Shown one piece after another: positions 59,196 through 64,000 of a DNA stretch of 64,000 nt (position 1 is its first letter; each line of letters opens with the position of its first letter). Below the pieces are notes generated by a model that was given only the letters and a program-made list of their open reading frames with translations, had not been told where the DNA came from and made no database searches. A program made the translations under genes and the position numbers. This stretch comes from Butyriboletus loyo (lineage: Eukaryota; Basidiomycota; Agaricomycetes; Boletales; Boletaceae): contig JBBPSI010000095.1 in NCBI GenBank assembly GCA_038093515.1, forward strand, positions 27,527-91,526. The letters run 5' to 3'.

Positions 59196-59949
59196 TCATA
59201 CAACAAGTGGGCCCTTGAGGCCATCACCATGCCGTGCAGCAAGCACGCCACGAATAGCCACAACGATGATCGCAAACGTAACGATAATCCTGAGAGAATG
59301 AAATAAGACAAGGTGAGATTATGTTTGAGACGTTTCTTACCAAATCAGCCAGGCGAAACCCTCTAGGGCGTTTAGTTGTCCGCAATAAACAAACACGGTT
59401 TGGTTGCTGTGGGTGCCCCGGTTTGAAACGATCAACCGTGTCTTAAATGTGTACTTACACGCAGTTCAATCCACCACCAAGAACCGCCGTAATACTGGCT
59501 GCGCCTGCAGTCCAGAAAATCCATGTGAGGAGTAAACTACATTGTGTGTAAGCGAACCGAACAGGGAAGAACCGAATAATGCTTACAAGACAATGTGAGA
59601 TCCAATACTATTCATCACGTTATCTGGCATGACGAAAAGGAAGGACGTGTACAGCGCAGACAGCACAATCGTCCATGTGGATGCAAACAGGAGGAAAGCA
59701 GTGCGATCGCGTTCATCAGTACTGAAGTAGTTGTGGTGTTGGTTAAATCGAGAAAGGAGGAAAGCAGATATTGATAGCTACAGCGCCGTTGAATCAGGGT
59801 GTAGCTCTGGAGTGGGCATAAACTCACTTCGATGACACTGAAAACAATAAGCGATCCAAACAGGACTGCGGGAGGTTTCATATGGATAGCTGCGGAGGGA
59901 GAGAAAGCCTACTGGGATGTCCCTTGCGAATCCAATCTTCGAAGGCCAT
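59196..59949 (-). CDS. MARVEL-domain-like integral membrane protein, six exons
   Basis: Exons on the minus strand: 59949-59913, 59889-59828, 59777-59587, 59536-59459, 59406-59341 and 59289-59196, 528 nt, 175 residues. It starts MAFEDWIRKGHPTIHMKPPA. Four hydrophobic segments follow: VLFGSLIVFSVIELSISAFL; FLLFASTWTIVLSALYTSFL; FTLLLTWIFWTAGAASITAV, written across an exon join; and GFAWLIWIIVTFAIIVVAIR. An extracellular-type loop carries LGGGLNC..NQTVFVYCGQL. Layout and the GGGLNC..QxxFVYCGQLNA motif match fungal MARVEL-like proteins, usually linked to membrane apposition and vesicle traffic. Specific role unknown. All introns GT-AG, about 50-55 nt. Confidence 0.85.
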
Positions 59950-60204
59950 TTGTTAGAATATAGGGAAAGTGAGTATGTTATCTCTGGAAGTCGTGAATTC
60001 GTGAAAGTGATCGTAAGAGCGTTGAGCAAAGTCGTACGTTGGAGTGAATTTGAACATGCCAAGGGGGCTGTGCAGAATTCCCACGAAAATAATGTGACGT
60101 CATAGGCGGCCCTTGCATGTCCAAACGATGAAATGTCCAGAGGGTAAAAAATGGTACAAATGACGATATACAAGTAAAGAACAAAAAGACACAGCTGCGC
60201 GAGA
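59950..60204. promoter_or_regulatory. upstream region of the MARVEL-like gene and 3' end of the LysM gene
   Basis: 255 nt between two same-strand genes. No specific site recognised. Confidence 0.35.
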
Positions 60205-60947
60205 TCAAAAGACTCTGCTTATAGAGGACTCTTCATCAGGGATGCAAACTCGGTCCCCCGGATGGAGATCACTACAGACAACCTTGGGATTAACGATGCG
60301 AAACTTATCCAAGGTTGAATTGTAGCGACGAGCGATTTCCCAACAGGTATCACCACGTTGAATGATATACGGAATCGTTGTGCTGGGACAAGGAGCGGGT
60401 GAGGCAACAGTGGGCGAAAATGCGAGCCGCCAGACGAGTAAGAGGATGACCGCGATGATGAGGAAGAAGGGGAAAAGCGTTCGATAAGCACCTCCTCGGA
60501 GAACATGACGAGAGCCATGCTGAACCGAGCAATCTAGGTCAGCCACACGCTGCCCACAATACTGAGCAGTGCACACACCTCATCTACCGCAAGAGCTTGG
60601 TAACCGTCATCACGAGCAGGCGCAGATTCGACGTCGTTGTCACTGCTTCCTTCCCCAGCGACAGTTACAGGCAGTTGGGCGACTATAACGGAAAATTCAG
60701 ATTGCCGTCTGCTATACGAGCGGCAGATAAGTACCTTGGGTCAATTCCCCGAACTCGGAACCTTCAGGACCTTTGTACACAAGTCCTTCCCGATCACGAA
60801 AGTAGTAGCATCCAGTGTCGGCATCATAGCCAATGCGCTTCACACCCTCCGGAAGTCTGTAATCGTCCTGAACATAGTATGTCAGTTGAAGTGGGACGGC
60901 CATGTGAAGAAACAGCACACCTCGTCGTACTGCGTCCAGCGCCCCAT
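60205..60947 (-). CDS. membrane-anchored LysM (CBM50) protein, four exons
   Basis: Exons on the minus strand: 60947-60921, 60867-60735, 60682-60579 and 60519-60205, 579 nt, 192 residues. Residues 1-60 form a small aromatic module (MGRWTQYDEDDYRLPEGVKR, YDADTGCYYFRDREGLVYKG) with spaced Tyr/Trp like OCRE or WW-type repeats. A membrane helix follows at about 103-123 (LFPFFLIIAVILLLVWRLAF). One LysM is at about 139-182 (YIIQRGDTCWEIARRYNSTL, then HPGDRVCIP), with the GDTC and N..C cysteines of fungal LysM. LysM binds chitin-type glycans. The topology is type II, with the aromatic module cytosolic and LysM outside, so it is not a secreted effector. The last intron uses TTCAG at 60520; other acceptors would leave implausibly short introns. 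Confidence 0.85.
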
Positions 60948-61271
60948 GAGTGAGTGAAAAGTCACACAGGTGGTCCAGCCAAAGCAAGCGCTGTGGTAAC
61001 GAAGACAGTGGATACAAAGCACGGCAAATCCCGAAAAACGTTCCTTTCAGAAAGAAAGGTCTCTAAAAACTCGGAGTCACTGCGGTATATCGGAATGCCA
61101 GTTAGATATCACACATATCGTCTTTGTTATCTACTTTGAGCCTGAAATTAGAGGGTAGCAATGTCATGTACAGAAGAGGAATCATAGTGTCACATCTGTT
61201 ATGCAGTACACTTCATCAGTATTTTTGCATGTTCCTTTTTGCAGTGTAACCTTTGTGATACTGAAGTAAGC
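60948..61271. other. upstream region of the LysM gene
   Basis: No coding sequence recognised. It should contain the LysM gene promoter. Confidence 0.35.
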
Positions 61272-61490
61272 AAAAGGTCACACATGGACCAAAATCCAAA
61301 ACAAATCACAGGACCACCCCATCCAACCTGACTTCCTCCTGGGAGACTTCAACATCATTGAAGACCTGATTGACCGAGCCCTGTCCCATGAAGACTACCT
61401 GACTGCAGTAGAGTGCCTTCAAACACTGCGCACCTTGCTCAGCCTGCAGGACGTCTGGTGATCAGACAACCCATCAGAATGGCTATATAC
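61272..61490 (+). pseudogene. non-LTR retrotransposon endonuclease fragment
   Basis: The frame reads TWTKIQNKSQDHPIQPDFLL, GDFNIIEDLIDRALSHEDYL, TAVECLQTLRTLLSLQDVW, then TGA and SDNPSEW. The (L/V)GDFN(I/V)(I/V)E motif followed by L..L..L.L.D.W is typical of the apurinic-type endonuclease at the start of LINE ORF2. Only about 70 codons are left and one stop is present. It is 3 kb from the RT/RNase H fragment and in the same direction, so the two may come from one element. Confidence 0.75.
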
Positions 61491-61493
61491 AGT

Positions 61494-61530
61494 GGCTCAA
61501 AAAACTGTCTGCATGTGTTATAATCATAAC
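61494..61530. repeat. possible Tc1/mariner-type terminal repeat
   Basis: After TATA the sequence reads cagtggctcaaaaaactgtc, resembling the CAGTG..(C)AAAAAA ends of Tc1/mariner transposons inserted at TA. No second end or transposase was found, so this is only a suggestion. Confidence 0.3.
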
Positions 61531-61886
61531 ATTTATTCGTACACTTTCACTTCAGACTTAGTTGTTTTCACTTTCAAAGGTCACGTGACATAGCGCACGT
61601 GATCGTGGGAACTTACATGTGATCTCATGCTGACTAAGCATATGATGTCATGGCCTAGACCAGGCCTAGACTCTATGACGTCACGACACATGTATTTAAT
61701 CTCCGTTTACTTCTCTTCTTTTTGATCCCTGCGCCTCGTGTGGTTAATCACCGTTGCGCTTCTCTTCTTTAGTCTAGCCATGTATAGTAATTCCTCACAT
61801 GCACAGCATGGTCTGTGCGCATCTCTGTACAATATAAAAAGGCTCGTGGTTAGACTAGGATTCCCTAGTTTTAACCACTTGTCTAT
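61531..61886. other. probable transposon-derived DNA, unassigned
   Basis: Contains a set of short palindromes (cacgtgac, gcacgtgatc, ggcctagaccaggcctag) and a TATA-like tataaaaagg at about 61832. This looks like an LTR or promoter region of a mobile element. No clear ends could be set. Confidence 0.35.
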
Positions 61887-62611
61887 TGTTACACTGGGCG
61901 CTAACAACTAGAACAGCGAGGAGGCACTCTGGAGTGGCCTCGAGACTCGTGAAGCATTTCTGAGCTGGGTCTCAGACTATGCCTTAGTGCGCACACTAAG
62001 AGTCTGGAGTGAAACTAATTGCTAGCAGGTTACTGCGTAGAACTAGATAGTGTACATGGTGGAAAGGCTGAGCCTTTATACTACTGGGGTCTGCGCACAG
62101 ACTGTGTTCCTAATCGGGATGCGAGAAGGAAAGTACAAATACGGAAGGAACATTCCAGAAGGTTCCGGAGTGTGAAGGAAAGTGTTACGCTGGGCGCTAA
62201 CAATTGAACAGCGAGGAGGCACTCTGGAGTGGCCTCGAGACTCGTAAAGCGTTTCTGAGCTGGGTCTCAGACTATGTCTTAGTGCGCACACTAAGAGTCT
62301 GGAAGTGATACTAATTGCTAGCAGGAAGCTGCGTAGAACTAGATACCGTTACAGGGTGTAAAGACAGTGGCTTTATACTACTGAGGTCTGCGCACAGACC
62401 ATGCTCCCTAATCGGGTCGCGAGAGCAAAAGTACAAACGAGGAAAAGATACTCTAGAACGTTCTGGAGTATGAAAGAAAATGCGTCCGTGCGCGGGAAGT
62501 GATGACTAAGCTACGAACGGTTGTTACCGTTCAACTGGAACTAGCAAGAGGCTAGGCGAATGTAAGAGTCCTAACGGTAGTGGAGAGAAAAAGTAAAGTA
62601 CTACCGTAACA
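61887..62611 (-). mobile_element. LTR with an internal tandem duplication (3' LTR of the Gag element)
   Basis: Ends in the inverted pair TGTTAC..GTAACA (61887-61892 and 62606-62611). A 296 nt unit starting TGTTACACTGGGCGCTAACA at 61887 is repeated from 62183 (TGTTACGCTGGGCGCTAACA) with scattered differences and several small indels, followed by about 130 nt unique to the right copy. Each unit has TATAAAGG (or TATAAAGC) on the minus strand. The true LTR may be 62183-62611 (429 nt) preceded by a partial copy, or the full 725 nt. The opposite LTR would lie beyond the right edge of the window. Confidence 0.72.
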
Positions 62612-62624
62612 TTACCCCCTTCCC
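62612..62624 (-). other. polypurine tract of the LTR element
   Basis: On the minus strand GGGAAGGGGGTAA stands directly before the LTR start TGTTACGG, the expected position and composition for the plus-strand primer of an LTR retrotransposon. Confidence 0.7.
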
Positions 62625-62662
62625 ATGGTGGAGACTCCGACTCCACAACTTGAATGGTCCCC

Positions 62663-63910
62663 TCACTGAGACTCCCCCTCGTTGACATCGTAGTCGTAAG
62701 CGTCGTCGGGATTGATGTCTGCCCAGACGTCGTCCCGAAAGGCACAATTTGCGACGATATGGCCAATGGCTCCGCAGAGGCCGCATACACGTTCGGGGCA
62801 AAATTCCTGAATATGACCAGGGGCGATTCGGTGGCAGAAGGGGCACGTGTAGTTAGGGCACTCCCTACGGAAGTGGCCGACGGTCCCGCACTCGAAGCAG
62901 AGCTGCGGGCGGACGAGGCGAGGTCGAGCAGCGCCCTGGCTGGGATCAGGGGATCTGTCGTCGACGATGATAGGCGAATTACGAGTACCCCGACCGGGGA
63001 GGTAGGGGGGCGGGGGTCCGTACGAAGAGGAGTTAGAGCCACCAGCTGCGGCGGCAGCGGTGGCAGGGGAGGTGATGCGAGGAATAAGTTGGATGGCGGG
63101 GGTGCCACGACGAGTGGACGGTTGGGGGGTGACGGAGCGGAAGGCCCTGTTGGCAATTCTTCTTCCAGCGGCGGTGAGGGTGACCGATCCCGGGACAGAT
63201 CCAGCCTGGAGAAGCGTCTGGCGAGGTTGGCGACGCACAGTCCTAGGCGGTAGGGGGGAGTGTCGACGAGCGACCTGGGGCTCGTCGACGTCGGTCCGAA
63301 AGGACTCGAGGGACTCTCCAGTGGTCTCCCTGGACGAATCTGCTACCAGAGTGGTCGCAGGTGAATCTCTTGCGGATGGCGCTGGAATAGGTAGTGGCGG
63401 AGGAGATCCTTCCGCGGCAGGACGAGGAGGAGGATTGGGGCCGCGAGCGGTGGGGCGGAGAAATCCAATTCTATCGTTGGACTGAAAATAAAATTCTCGC
63501 TCTCTAGGAGCGAGGGCGACGAGGATGGGGCGCAGGACGGGCGCGAGGATGCCGGGGAGGAGTTGGTCGACGACGTAACCGAATCCTTCAGCGTGAAGGA
63601 TGTCCAGGGTATACCCCCTGGCCTCCATCAAGGAGGTCTCCAGGGCGGTGGCGTATACGGGCGGTTGGTTGTCAGGACATAAACGGGTGTGGACGGTGCG
63701 GGCGAGGGCGTAGGAGCGGTAGAGGCTAGCGAGGGTGCGGAGGACATAGTCCCCGGTGAAGTCCATACGCTGCTCCAAGGCGTAGGTGGCGACAGGGTTT
63801 TCCAAGACGGCGGCGTAAAGAACGCGGCGGGACGAGACTGGGAGACGCGAGGAACGGACGGGGGGTTGAGCCGGAAGTGGGGCATTGTTTTCTGCAGGGG
63901 GAATAGCCAT
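62663..63910 (-). CDS. retrotransposon Gag-like protein with three zinc knuckles
   Basis: 415 residues, single open frame (ATG 63910, TGA 62663). The N-terminal about 140 residues are helical (VATYALEQRMDFTGDYVLRT, LARTVHTRLCPDNQPP, VDQLLPGILAPVLRPILVAL), like a Gag capsid region. A Pro/Ser/Arg-rich linker follows, then three Cys-His knuckles at about 338-389: CFECGTVGHFRREC and CGLCGAIGHIVANC are standard CX2CX4HX4C; the middle one, CPFCHRIAPGHIQEFC, has two extra residues before His. The end is acidic (DINPDDAYDYDVNEGESQ). It would package element RNA. Only 38 nt separate its stop from the polypurine tract, so no protease, reverse transcriptase or integrase follows. The intact frame suggests recent activity in trans or domestication. 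Confidence 0.82.
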   Translation of the reverse strand: MAIPPAENNAPLPAQPPVRSSRLPVSSRRVLYAAVLENPVATYALEQRMDFTGDYVLRTLASLYRSYALARTVHTRLCPDNQPPVYATALETSLMEARGYTLDILHAEGFGYVVDQLLPGILAPVLRPILVALAPREREFYFQSNDRIGFLRPTARGPNPPPRPAAEGSPPPLPIPAPSARDSPATTLVADSSRETTGESLESFRTDVDEPQVARRHSPLPPRTVRRQPRQTLLQAGSVPGSVTLTAAGRRIANRAFRSVTPQPSTRRGTPAIQLIPRITSPATAAAAAGGSNSSSYGPPPPYLPGRGTRNSPIIVDDRSPDPSQGAARPRLVRPQLCFECGTVGHFRRECPNYTCPFCHRIAPGHIQEFCPERVCGLCGAIGHIVANCAFRDDVWADINPDDAYDYDVNEGESQ

Positions 63911-64000
63911 TTTCGAGTTTTACTGCGAAGATAGGGAGGGAATGTTACAGTTTTACCCCTAAGCGTACCCCGCCACTCGTTTTCCCACGCTTACGCGTCC
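63911..64000. other. leader of the Gag element, truncated by the window edge
   Basis: Upstream of the Gag ATG. Contains TGTTAC at 63943, but what follows does not match the left LTR, so it is not counted as the 5' LTR. Confidence 0.4.

Noticed and set aside
63943..64000. TGTTAC taken as the 5' LTR of the Gag element
   Set aside because: The 50 nt that follow do not match either left LTR unit, so the hexamer is probably chance; the real 5' LTR should lie beyond the window.

Overview
The window is nuclear DNA of a filamentous basidiomycete, most likely an Agaricomycete. Genes are broken by many 48-60 nt GT-AG introns, the gene set is eukaryotic (cytosolic ribosomal proteins uS4 and eL21, RuvB-like 2, RNase P subunit Pop4, KEOPS subunit Gon7), and there are families I associate with mushroom-forming fungi (DUF6534-like seven-helix proteins, WD40 proteins with a lineage-specific tail). 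The WD40 family recalls Boletales such as Pisolithus, Scleroderma or Paxillus, but that is memory, not a search. Exon coordinates were worked out by hand from splice sites and frame closure. No function was tested and no database was searched.

Layout. (1) 0.3-3.2 kb: a divergent uS4/eL21 pair, then a small gene of the plant SCI1-like family. (2) 3.9-25.9 kb: a tandem array of about 4.6 kb units on the minus strand. Each carries a WD40-plus-tail gene, and most carry a fragment of the 3' exons of the SCI1-like gene in convergent orientation. Four WD40 copies (A-D) are fully open, at 542-568 aa. In the fifth (E) the WD40 part has been replaced by a complete ENTH (epsin N-terminal) domain sitting directly on an intact WD40-type tail, with wreckage of the old WD40 head just upstream. 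(3) 25.9-33.7 kb: a compact island of ordinary single-copy genes: RuvB-like 2, mitochondrial uL2, a homeodomain factor, an EFM2-like lysine methyltransferase, GON7 and a small conserved protein. (4) 34.8-49.2 kb: more copies of the same WD40/SCI1 material, now on the plus strand, so the two arms point away from the island. One copy is intact (F), one frameshifted (G), the rest are fragments, and POP4 is embedded between them beside a hairpin that carries copies of its own first exon. (5) 48.9-56.3 kb: two tandem DUF6534-like membrane protein genes plus a broken third. (6) 56.3-64 kb: debris of two non-LTR retrotransposon segments, a degenerate ~185 nt tandem repeat, a MARVEL-like membrane protein gene, a membrane-anchored LysM protein gene, and at the right edge a zinc-knuckle Gag gene followed at once by a polypurine tract and an LTR, with no pol between them.

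The most unusual system is the amplified WD40/tail locus. It is a recently expanding family whose tail exons all begin and end in phase 0, it has drawn an ENTH domain onto one tail, and it lies as two opposite-facing arms around a block of housekeeping genes. The tail domain and the possible further 3' exons are not recognised and are the best candidates for something undescribed.
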